Of a stretch of DNA of 64,000 nt, positions 15,561 through 22,813 are shown piece by piece (positions within the stretch are counted from its first letter, which is position 1; each line of letters opens with the position of its first letter). Below the pieces are notes generated by a model that was given only the letters and a program-made list of their open reading frames with translations, was not told the origin of the DNA and did not search any database. The DNA comes from Streptomyces purpureus. GTDB lineage: Bacteria > Actinomycetota > Actinomycetes > Streptomycetales > Streptomycetaceae. A program made the position numbers and the translations under genes. The stretch spans positions 67,583 through 131,582 of the forward strand of contig NZ_BMQQ01000021.1 in NCBI RefSeq assembly GCF_014648195.1, given 5' to 3'.

Positions 15561-16451
15561 ATGATGGCCGTACAGGCGATCCACCACCGCACCGTCGCCG
15601 TCCGCGGCCACGAGATCTTCTACCGGGAGGCCGGGGCCGCGGACGCGCCGGTGCTGCTTCTGCTGCACGGCTTCCCCACGAGCTCGTACATGTTCCGCGA
15701 CCTGATCCCCCGCCTCGCCGGCCGCTACCGCGTCATCGCCCCCGACCACCTGGGCTTCGGCCACTCCGCGGCCCCCTCGGCCAAGGAGTTCCCCTACACC
15801 TTCGCCGAACTGGCCGCCCTCACCGGCGAGTTCACCGAGCGGCTGGGCCTCGACCGGTTCGCCCTCTACATCCAGGACTACGGCGCCCCGATCGGCCTGC
15901 GCCTCGCACTCGCCCACCCCGAACGCATCACCGCGATCGTCACCCAGAACGGCAACGCCTACGACGAGGGCCTCGGCACCGAGGCCTGGGCGCCGGTCCG
16001 GGCCCTGATCGCCGAGCGCACACCGCGCACGGAGGAGCCGGTCCGTGCGATCCGCTCCTTGGAGGGCATCCGCCGGCAGTACGAAACCGGCGTCCCGCCC
16101 CGCTACCGCTCCCTGCTGAACCCGGACGCCTGGCACCACGACGCCGCCCTGATGACCCGTGACGGCCAGGACGGCATCCAGCTCGACCTGATCGCGGACT
16201 ACGGCTCCAACTTCGCGCTCTACCCCGCCTTCCACGAGTACTTCCGCCGGAGCCAGGTCCCGCTGCTCGCCGTCTGGGGCGAGGGCGACGAGGTGTTCGT
16301 ACCGGCGGGCGCGCAGGCGTTCCGCCGAGACCTCCCGGCCGCGGAGATCCACCTGCTGCCCACCGGCCACTTCGCCCTGGAGACCCACGCCCCGGCGATC
16401 GCCGCGCTCATGGACGACTTCCTCGGCCGGACTGTCGGACGCGCTGTATAG
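15561..16451 (+). CDS. Alpha/beta hydrolase with Asp nucleophile (epoxide hydrolase / haloalkane dehalogenase-like)
   Basis: 296-aa hydrolase. The oxyanion motif is LLLLHGFPTSSYMFRDLIP (about 32-50), PDHLGFGHSAAP follows, and the nucleophile elbow is YIQDYGAPIGLR with Asp106. An Asp nucleophile is typical of epoxide hydrolases and haloalkane dehalogenases rather than esterases. The acid is probably in VWGEGDEVF and the catalytic His in LPTGHFALETH. The start is ATG 15561 (a second ATG follows at 15564) after AAGGGG. It is downstream of a nitroreductase/deiodinase-like gene, which may point to breakdown of halogenated or aromatic compounds. Confidence 0.88.
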   Translation: MMAVQAIHHRTVAVRGHEIFYREAGAADAPVLLLLHGFPTSSYMFRDLIPRLAGRYRVIAPDHLGFGHSAAPSAKEFPYTFAELAALTGEFTERLGLDRFALYIQDYGAPIGLRLALAHPERITAIVTQNGNAYDEGLGTEAWAPVRALIAERTPRTEEPVRAIRSLEGIRRQYETGVPPRYRSLLNPDAWHHDAALMTRDGQDGIQLDLIADYGSNFALYPAFHEYFRRSQVPLLAVWGEGDEVFVPAGAQAFRRDLPAAEIHLLPTGHFALETHAPAIAALMDDFLGRTVGRAV

Positions 16452-16489
16452 GGTGAACGGAATCGCGCATGTCTCAACGGGGGGCGGAT

Positions 16490-16900
16490 ATGGCGTTCGA
16501 CGACGAGTGGTCGAAGATCAAGACCGATTCGACGGGCATGAGGCTCAACCAGCTCGACGGTGGCGGAGGGGGCGGCACGGACCGGCCGGACCTGAAGACC
16601 GCGCCGACCGAGAAGAAGGCCGCGGCCAAGGTCATCCAGGACATCCTGGAACCGGAAACCCGGACCGCGGGCGACCACGCCGATGCGACGACGACAGCGG
16701 CGAAGACGGCGCTCGCGGGCTGGCAGACGGCGTCCGCGCTCAAGACCGTCGAGGACACCTGGGCCGGCCAGGTGAAGATGCTCCTCGGCCGCCTCGCGGG
16801 CGAGAAGGCCGCGCTCAGCGGCTCCGGATTCGCCTTCCAGGCACAGGAGTTGAAGACACGAGACGGATTTGCTCCGCTGGCACCCGGCCCCAAGGAGTAA
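16490..16900 (+). CDS. EspC/WXG-like type VII secretion-associated helical protein
   Basis: 136-aa protein, mostly helical, with the pattern of Streptomyces EspC-like or ESX-associated proteins: a helix ending in TALAGWQTASALKTVEDTWAG then QVKMLLGRLAGEKAALSGSG and a C-terminal FQAQELKTRDGF. It lacks a clear WXG turn but has W-x2-A in the same place. ATG 16490 is chosen for the GGGGGGCGG just upstream; ATG 16469 is an in-frame alternative. Six bases separate it from the next gene, so it is likely the partner or carrier of the 480-aa protein that follows. Confidence 0.7.
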   Translation: MAFDDEWSKIKTDSTGMRLNQLDGGGGGGTDRPDLKTAPTEKKAAAKVIQDILEPETRTAGDHADATTTAAKTALAGWQTASALKTVEDTWAGQVKMLLGRLAGEKAALSGSGFAFQAQELKTRDGFAPLAPGPKE

Positions 16901-16906
16901 CGCGCC

Positions 16907-18349
16907 GTGCTCACGTACCACGAGGTCCTGACCACCGACTTCGCCAAGCTGACCGCCGCGGCCACCGCCTGGGAAGCCATGGCGGACAAGTTCGAGACGC
17001 TGGAGACGACGTACGAGAAGAAGGTGCAGTCGACGACGACCAGCGGGGTGTGGCTCGGCCAGGCCCAGCAGGTTGCCGGACCGAACTTCGCCGTCACGCG
17101 CAACGAGTACAACAGCGCCCAGATCCAGGCGCGGGCCGTGGCCATGCTGCTGAGAGAGGCGGACAAGCTCTTCAGCGAGCTCAGGGGCAAGGTGAAGGCG
17201 GCGGTCGCCGAGGCCGAGGCGGCCGGGATGAAGGTGAGCGAGGGTGGGGTCGCCTCTTTCGACGTCTCCAAGGTCGACGCGCAGGACGCGCGCGCCATCC
17301 GGCACGACCCGGACCTCCCGGAGGTCGAGCGTGCCTGGACCCGGAAGATCCAGCAGGCGGTGGACGCGTTCGACGAGGCGGATCAGGGCGTGAAGCTCGC
17401 CCTGGTCGACGCGGTGACGGACACCAACTGGCGGGACGGCACGTTCGGCGGCTTCAATGGCAGCCGCCCGTACTCCTCCCTGAAGGAGGCCGCCGCGGCG
17501 GAGAACATGCCGAAGGACCCCACGAAGGTCGCGGAGTGGTGGAGCAAACTGGATCCGGTGACACGCGGGATCCTGCTGGAGGAGCGGGGCGAGGAGCTGC
17601 GGAAGGCGGGAATCCTCAATCCGTACCACTACAAGTGGTCCTCACCGGACCCGGGCGCCGGCGCGTTCGGGGTGGAGGAGCCCACGGCCCGTGACTACTG
17701 GATCCTCAGCCAGGCCAAGCTCTTGGAGGGCGGCGGCGACCTCATGGGGCAGAACGGCGCCAGCCGCAATATGTCCCACTACCTGAGCGCCTCGGGAAAG
17801 CCGCTGACCGTGGACGTGGACCGGTTCCTGCACGACGAGCCGCAGCTCGGCGCCTCCATCACCACCAATCATTTGGATCTCAACCAGGCCGCCTGGCGCC
17901 AGCAGGCCCTGGACGCCTACGAGAAATCAGGCGGCAAGCCCGTGGCGATCCCGGTGGAGAGCAAGGCGACCGGACAGCAGCTGCAGCCCGGAACGGAGTG
18001 GTACCACGCCATCAACGGCCACCAGCAGAGCGTCTCCGGAGTGGTGTCCGTGACGCCCGGAGCCGACGGCAAGCCCAAGGTCTCCCTCGACTACCAGGTC
18101 AACGTCTGGGACCGCTACAACTGGGACAAGGGCAAAGGCATCGACATCGGGCCCTGGCACATCCCGGACGAGGACATGGCCCGGCTTCACAAGACCGGCC
18201 TGGCGCAGGAGTACGACATGCGAGGCTCCAGCTCCGTGCGCCACCAGGATCTCACCGAGCCTCCGGGCCCCGCTTCAGTGCCCGAGGTCGACCCGGGGCG
18301 CGACGGCACGCGCAAGGATCCCGAGCGTGGGCGGGAGGAGAACCGATGA
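16907..18349 (+). CDS. Candidate type VII-secreted effector (polymorphic-toxin-like architecture)
   Basis: 480-aa protein without a signal peptide. Residues 1-115 are a helical WXG100/LXG-like region (TAWEAMADKFETLETTYEKK, VWLGQAQQVA, and long helices to about 115). A central part has KLDPVTRGILLEERGEELRKAG then ILNPYHYKW. The C-terminal ~140 residues form a separate domain ending YQVNVWDRYNWDKGKGIDIG then PWHIPDEDMARLHKTGLAQEYDMRG, a pattern I associate with secreted actinobacterial proteins of unknown activity. The GTG start at 16907 gives the best N-terminus. It overlaps the downstream lipoprotein (ATGA). A toxin role is inferred from the architecture and the neighbours. Confidence 0.75.
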   Translation: MLTYHEVLTTDFAKLTAAATAWEAMADKFETLETTYEKKVQSTTTSGVWLGQAQQVAGPNFAVTRNEYNSAQIQARAVAMLLREADKLFSELRGKVKAAVAEAEAAGMKVSEGGVASFDVSKVDAQDARAIRHDPDLPEVERAWTRKIQQAVDAFDEADQGVKLALVDAVTDTNWRDGTFGGFNGSRPYSSLKEAAAAENMPKDPTKVAEWWSKLDPVTRGILLEERGEELRKAGILNPYHYKWSSPDPGAGAFGVEEPTARDYWILSQAKLLEGGGDLMGQNGASRNMSHYLSASGKPLTVDVDRFLHDEPQLGASITTNHLDLNQAAWRQQALDAYEKSGGKPVAIPVESKATGQQLQPGTEWYHAINGHQQSVSGVVSVTPGADGKPKVSLDYQVNVWDRYNWDKGKGIDIGPWHIPDEDMARLHKTGLAQEYDMRGSSSVRHQDLTEPPGPASVPEVDPGRDGTRKDPERGREENR

Positions 18350-18867
18350 TCCGCTCCGCCCGCGCGCGTCGGGCCGCCTCCGCCATCCTCCTCGCTTGCG
18401 CCCTGCTCGGCGGCAGCGTCGCCTGCTCCGCGGCATCGGACGCGCCCGTCGAGGGGCGCGACTGGAAGTGGGACGAGAAAGCGGGGGCGGCCGAGGCCGC
18501 CGCGTTCATGGAGGTCGACGTTCCTGCGGGGGCCACCGAGGTGAAGGGGGCCGTGAAGCTGGTTCCGCAGGACGAGATCCGGCTGCTGTCGTTCGTCACC
18601 ACCCGCAAGGCGGCGGAGGAGCTCGGGCGGCAGTTCGAGGCGCGGGCGCCGCTTCGGGTGCGGCCGGCCAGGAGTCCGGGGGCCCAGGACAGCCCGGACT
18701 TCGCCCATCTCGGGCTGCCCGAGCCGGAGACCCTGAAGGGGGTGCGCTGGGCCGGGGTCTGTCCGGCCTGCGAGACGGACGAGCGCCGTGCCTCCGTCCA
18801 GTGGATCGAGATCTCTCTCCAGGCACTGGACGGAGACCGGACGAGGGTCTATCTCACCGCCTGGTGA
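18346..18867 (+). CDS. Lipoprotein, candidate partner or immunity protein
   Basis: 173-aa secreted lipoprotein: a basic N-terminus (MIRSARARR), a hydrophobic stretch AASAILLACALLGGSVAC with the lipobox Cys near residue 27, then a soluble domain of about 145 residues rich in Glu and Arg. A CPAC pair (VCPACETDE) could form a disulphide. I recognise no domain. Start ATG 18346 overlaps the stop of the type VII-like protein, so the two are co-translated. Coupling of a small surface-anchored protein to a secreted effector suggests immunity or a secretion partner, which is inference. Confidence 0.75.
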   Translation: MIRSARARRAASAILLACALLGGSVACSAASDAPVEGRDWKWDEKAGAAEAAAFMEVDVPAGATEVKGAVKLVPQDEIRLLSFVTTRKAAEELGRQFEARAPLRVRPARSPGAQDSPDFAHLGLPEPETLKGVRWAGVCPACETDERRASVQWIEISLQALDGDRTRVYLTAW

Positions 18868-18868
18868 G

Positions 18869-19930
18869 TCAGTACACGTTGACCCCGTACGCCGCCAGCG
18901 CCTCCTTCACCGGCTGGTGGATCGCGGAGCCGTTCGTGCCCGTGCAGCCCGAGCTGCCCGAGTGGATGCCGAGGGCGACCGAGCCCGCGAAGTGGGCGCC
19001 GCCGCTGTCGCCGCCGGCCGAGCAGGCGGTTGTGCGGACCATGCCGTAGACGGGGCCGTCGCTGTAGTTGACGGTCACGTTCACCGCGGTGACCTTGCCG
19101 CTGGTGACCTTGGTCGTGGAGCCGGACTTCTTCAGGGCCTGGCCCACGACCGCGTCGGCGGCGGAGGCGATGTCCTGGTAGCTGCCGTTGTGGAGGTTGA
19201 CGTTGCCGGCCGGCGCCGAGCCGTTGGTGTAGCGGACGATGCCGTAGTCGTTGGTGGGGAAGCTGCTTCCGTGACGGACCCCGATCTGGGCCCCGCCCGA
19301 GCTCGCCGACCAGCTGCTGGCGATGTTGGTGCAGTGTCCGGCGGTCACGAAGTAGCGCGTGGTGCCCTTGGAGACGTTGAAGGCGGCCGAGCAGCGCGAG
19401 CCGCCGCCGTAGATGGCGTCGCCGCCGGCGACCTCGCGCTGGAAGACGCCGGCGACGCGGCTGATGCGGATCGCACCGCCCTGGTCGGCGGCGACGGCCC
19501 GCAGCCGGGCCATGTCCCGCGCCGAGACGGACCGGTCGGCCTCCACGGCGATCTGGTTGGTGCGCGGGTCCAGACCCCAGGAGGTGCCGGGTATCTTCGC
19601 GCCGAACTCCAGGGCGGCGACGGCGGCCGCGAGCTGCGCCGCGCCGCGTGTGACGCGCTGGGGCGTGGCTCCGGCGGCCCGGGCCCGTTCGGCCGCGGTG
19701 TCGGTGGTGACGGTGGCGACGAGCTTGCCGGTGGCGGCGTCGACGTAGGTGCCGGCGGACTGGGCGCCGAGGCTCCGCTCGACGGCCGAGTCGACGGCGA
19801 AGACCTGGGTGGGGTCGGGGGTGGGGGTGGGGGTGGCCGAGGCGGGGGCGGCGCCGACGCCGAGCGAACCGGCGGCGAGCAGGGCCGAGGCGGCCAGGGC
19901 TAGGCGCGTGCGCGGTCTGTGAAGGCTCAT
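18869..19930 (-). CDS. Secreted serine protease, S1 family (streptogrisin-like)
   Basis: 353-aa extracellular chymotrypsin-type protease. Signal peptide at 1-32 (MSLHRPRTRLALAASALLAA then GSLGVGAAPASA), an alpha-lytic-protease-type pro-region to about 165, then a mature domain with the catalytic triad His199 (TAGHC), Asp228 (NDYGIVRY) and Ser309 (GGDSGG). Paired cysteines at 180/200 and 303/329 match the streptogrisins. The start ATG at 19930 gives a standard signal peptide; no strong ribosome site is visible. It is convergent with the lipoprotein gene, with one base between the stop codons. Confidence 0.95.
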   Translation of the reverse strand: MSLHRPRTRLALAASALLAAGSLGVGAAPASATPTPTPDPTQVFAVDSAVERSLGAQSAGTYVDAATGKLVATVTTDTAAERARAAGATPQRVTRGAAQLAAAVAALEFGAKIPGTSWGLDPRTNQIAVEADRSVSARDMARLRAVAADQGGAIRISRVAGVFQREVAGGDAIYGGGSRCSAAFNVSKGTTRYFVTAGHCTNIASSWSASSGGAQIGVRHGSSFPTNDYGIVRYTNGSAPAGNVNLHNGSYQDIASAADAVVGQALKKSGSTTKVTSGKVTAVNVTVNYSDGPVYGMVRTTACSAGGDSGGAHFAGSVALGIHSGSSGCTGTNGSAIHQPVKEALAAYGVNVY

Positions 19931-19984
19931 GCCGAGTAAATTGACATGGACATTACTTGACCACAAGACTGCGTTCCGGACATG

Positions 19985-20031
19985 GAACCGCCCCCGTCCT
20001 GGGTTGGGGGTCCAGGACGGGGGCGGGGTTC
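19985..20031 (-). terminator. Strong terminator after the P5C dehydrogenase gene
   Basis: A GC-rich hairpin with a 13-bp perfect core (GCCCCCGTCCTGG and its complement), extended by GAACC/GGTTC, closes a 9-base loop just past the stop of the leftward P5C dehydrogenase gene. Confidence 0.8.
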
Positions 20032-20047
20032 AGCGGCGACGGACGCG

Positions 20048-21679
20048 TCAGCCCATGTGCGGGTACGTGTAGTCCGTCGGCGGCACCAGCGTCTCCTTGA
20101 TGGCGCGGGTCAGCGTCCAGCGCATCAGGTTCTGCGGCGCGCCCGCCTTGTCGTTCGTACCGGAGGCGCGGCCACCACCGAACGGCTGCTGGCCGACGAC
20201 GGCGCCGGTCGACTTGTCGTTGATGTAGAAGTTGCCCGCGGCGAAGCGGAGCTTCTCCATCGTGTACGCGGCCGCGGCGCGGTCGTTGGCGATCACGGCG
20301 CCGGTCAGCGCGTAGTCGGAGACCGACTCCATCTGCTCCAGCATCGCGTCGTACTTGTCGTCCTCGTAGACGTGCACGGCGAGGAACGGGCCGAAGTACT
20401 CGGTCGTGAAGACCTCGTTGGCCGGGTCGGTGCACTCGACGACCGTCGGGCGGACGAAGTAGCCGACCGAGTCGTCGTAGGTGCCGCCGGCGATGATCGT
20501 GCAGCTGTCGTCGGCCTTGGCCCGGTCGATCGCCGCCTTGTTCTTGGCGAACGCCCGCTCGTCGATGACGGCGCCCATGAAGTTCGACAGGTCGGTGACG
20601 TCACCCATCGCCAGCCCGTCGACCTCGGCCGCGAACTCCTCCTTGAAGCCCGAGTTCCAGATGGAGGCCGGGACGTACGCACGCGAGGAGGCGGAGCACT
20701 TCTGGCCCTGGAACTCGAAGGAGCCGCGGGTCAGCGCGGTCTTCAGCACCGCGCGGTCGGCGCTCGGGTGGGCGACGACGAAGTCCTTGCCGCCCGTCTC
20801 ACCGACGATGCGCGGGTAGGAGCGGTACTTCTCGATGTTGTTGCCGACCGTCTTCCACAGGTGCTGGAAGGTCTTGGTCGAACCGGTGAAGTGGATACCG
20901 GCCAGGTCGCGGTGGTTCAGGGCCACCTCGGAGACGGCGATGCCGTCACCGGTCACCAGGTTGATGACACCCTTCGGCAGACCGGCCTCCTCCAGCAGCT
21001 CCATGAGCAGCACGGCGGCGTGGGTCTGGGTCGGGGACGGCTTCCAGACCACCACGTTGCCCATCAGGGCCGGGGCGGTGGGCAGGTTGCCCGCGATGGC
21101 CGTGAAGTTGAACGGCGTGATCGCGTAGACGAAGCCCTCCAGCGGGCGGTGGTCCAGACGGTTCCAGACACCCGGGGAGTTGGCCGGCGGCTGCTCGGCG
21201 AGCAGGTCACGGGCGTAGGCGACGTTGAAGCGCCAGAAGTCGACGAGCTCGCACGGGGTGTCGATCTCGGCCTGCTGGGCGGTCTTCGACTGGCCGAGCA
21301 TGGTGGAGGCGGCCAGCGTCTCGCGCCAGGGGCCGGCCAGCAGCTCCGCGGCGCGCAGGATGATCGCGGCGCGGTCGTCGAAGGACATGGCGCGCCACGC
21401 CGGGGCCGCGGCCAGGGCGGCGTCGATGGCGTCCTGCGCGTCCGCTTCCGTGGCGGCGGCGAAGGTGCCGATGACGGCCTTGTGGTTGTGCGGCTGTACG
21501 ACGTCGAACCGCTCGCCGCCGCCCATGCGCTTGACGCCGTTGATCGTCATCGGGAGGTCGCGGGGGTTCTCGGCCAGCTCCTTGAGCTTGGCCTCCAGTC
21601 GGGCGCGCTCCGGGGAACCGGGGGCGTAGCCGTGGACCGGCTCGTTGACCGGGGCGGGGACCTTGGTCACAGCGTCCAT
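20048..21679 (-). CDS. pruA: L-glutamate gamma-semialdehyde (1-pyrroline-5-carboxylate) dehydrogenase
   Basis: 543-aa NAD-dependent aldehyde dehydrogenase, second enzyme of proline catabolism, making glutamate. Family features: ITPFNFTAIAGNLPTAPALMG, FTGSTKTFQ, the active-site Glu in VGETGGKDFV and the catalytic Cys in FEFQGQKCSASSRAYVP; the length matches the P5CDH group. It starts at ATG 21679, 34 bases after the proline dehydrogenase stop, forming one operon. The operon is divergent from a PucR-type gene that is its probable activator. Confidence 0.97.
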   Translation of the reverse strand: MDAVTKVPAPVNEPVHGYAPGSPERARLEAKLKELAENPRDLPMTINGVKRMGGGERFDVVQPHNHKAVIGTFAAATEADAQDAIDAALAAAPAWRAMSFDDRAAIILRAAELLAGPWRETLAASTMLGQSKTAQQAEIDTPCELVDFWRFNVAYARDLLAEQPPANSPGVWNRLDHRPLEGFVYAITPFNFTAIAGNLPTAPALMGNVVVWKPSPTQTHAAVLLMELLEEAGLPKGVINLVTGDGIAVSEVALNHRDLAGIHFTGSTKTFQHLWKTVGNNIEKYRSYPRIVGETGGKDFVVAHPSADRAVLKTALTRGSFEFQGQKCSASSRAYVPASIWNSGFKEEFAAEVDGLAMGDVTDLSNFMGAVIDERAFAKNKAAIDRAKADDSCTIIAGGTYDDSVGYFVRPTVVECTDPANEVFTTEYFGPFLAVHVYEDDKYDAMLEQMESVSDYALTGAVIANDRAAAAYTMEKLRFAAGNFYINDKSTGAVVGQQPFGGGRASGTNDKAGAPQNLMRWTLTRAIKETLVPPTDYTYPHMG

Positions 21680-21713
21680 GAGGTCTGTGTCTCCTTAGGG
21701 GGTCGGGGGGAGC

Positions 21714-22640
21714 TCAGCCCTTGGTGAGGATGGAGCGGGCGAAGAAGAGGAGATTGGCCGGCTTCTCCGCCAGGCGGCGCATGAAGTAGCCGTACCAGTC
21801 GGTGCCGTAGGCCGTGTAGACCCGCATGCGGTGGCCCTCGGCGGCCAGGCGGACGTGCTCGTCGCTGCGGATGCCGTAGAGCATCTGGAACTCGTACTCG
21901 TCCAGCTTGCGCCCGGCGCGGCGGGCCAGCTCCTGGGTGATGGAGATCAGGCGGGGGTCGTGGGACCCGATCATCGGGTAGCCATCGCCCTCCATCAGGA
22001 TCTTCAGGATCCGGACGTACGCCTTGTCGATCTCGGTCTTGTCCTGGATGGCGACCTCGGCGGGCTCCTTGTAGGCGCCCTTCACGATCCGCACGCGGCT
22101 GCCGTTGGCGGCGAGACGGCGGGCGTCGTCCTCGGTACGGAAGAGGTAGGCCTGGATGACGCAGCCGGTCTGCGGGAAGTCCTTCCGCAGCTCCTCGTGG
22201 ATGGCGAACATCGAGTCGAGGGTGGTGTGGTCCTCCGCGTCCAGGGTGACCGTGGTGCCGATCGCGGCGGCGGCCTCGACGACCGGGCGGACGTTGGCGA
22301 GCGCCAGCTCGTGGCCGCCCTCCAGCGCTTGGCCGAACATGGACAGCTTCACGGACATCTCGGCCTTGGGGCCGTAGTCCAGGTCCTTCAGACGCTCGAT
22401 GAGCTCCAGGTAGGCGTCGCGCGCGGCGTAGGCCTGCTCGCGCGTGGTGATGTCCTCGCCCACGACGTCCAGGGTGACCTCGAGGCCCTTGCCGACGGTC
22501 TCGATCACGATCGGGACGACCTGATCGACGGTCTCACCGGCGATGAACCGGTCGACGACCTGCTTGGTCCCAGGGGCGGCCGACACGAAACGGCGCATCT
22601 TTTCGCTGCGGGACGCGGCGAGGATCACGGGACCCAGCAC
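21714..22640 (-). CDS. Proline dehydrogenase
   Basis: 308-aa FAD-dependent monofunctional proline dehydrogenase (PutA-N/PutB type), oxidising proline to P5C at the membrane face. Conserved blocks: KLSMFGQAL, TLDAEDHTTLDSMF, IQAYLFRTEDDARRL, RIVKGAYKEPAE, IGSHDPRLI, EFQMLYGIRSDEH and YGTDWYGYFMRRLAEKP. The GTG start at 22640 has GGAGG six bases upstream and gives the usual 308 residues; a longer frame upstream is not supported. First gene of the proline operon, with palindromes in the gap to the PucR gene. Confidence 0.96.
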   Translation of the reverse strand: MLGPVILAASRSEKMRRFVSAAPGTKQVVDRFIAGETVDQVVPIVIETVGKGLEVTLDVVGEDITTREQAYAARDAYLELIERLKDLDYGPKAEMSVKLSMFGQALEGGHELALANVRPVVEAAAAIGTTVTLDAEDHTTLDSMFAIHEELRKDFPQTGCVIQAYLFRTEDDARRLAANGSRVRIVKGAYKEPAEVAIQDKTEIDKAYVRILKILMEGDGYPMIGSHDPRLISITQELARRAGRKLDEYEFQMLYGIRSDEHVRLAAEGHRMRVYTAYGTDWYGYFMRRLAEKPANLLFFARSILTKG

Positions 22641-22722
22641 GGGGCACCTCCACGGAACAGGGGTTGAAGGGGGCCGAATCCGAACAATCCGGAAACAGCA
22701 CGGAGAACCACCGTGAAACCTA

Positions 22723-22793
22723 AGGATCGCTCCGATCCTCGGCCATCGACAGCTGTCACGCATCCGTGGCCGAGATCTCAGACATCTGTCTGA
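22723..22793. promoter_or_regulatory. Two palindromes between the proline operon and the PucR gene
   Basis: AGGATCG-ctc-CGATCCT at 22723-22739 and TCAGACA-tc-TGTCTGA at 22778-22793 are exact dyads with 7-base arms. They lie in the divergent gap between proline dehydrogenase and its presumed PucR-family regulator. Either could be the regulator's operator; the second ends 20 bases before the regulator start. Confidence 0.5.
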
Positions 22794-22813
22794 AGGGGTG
22801 CGAGAATGACCGC

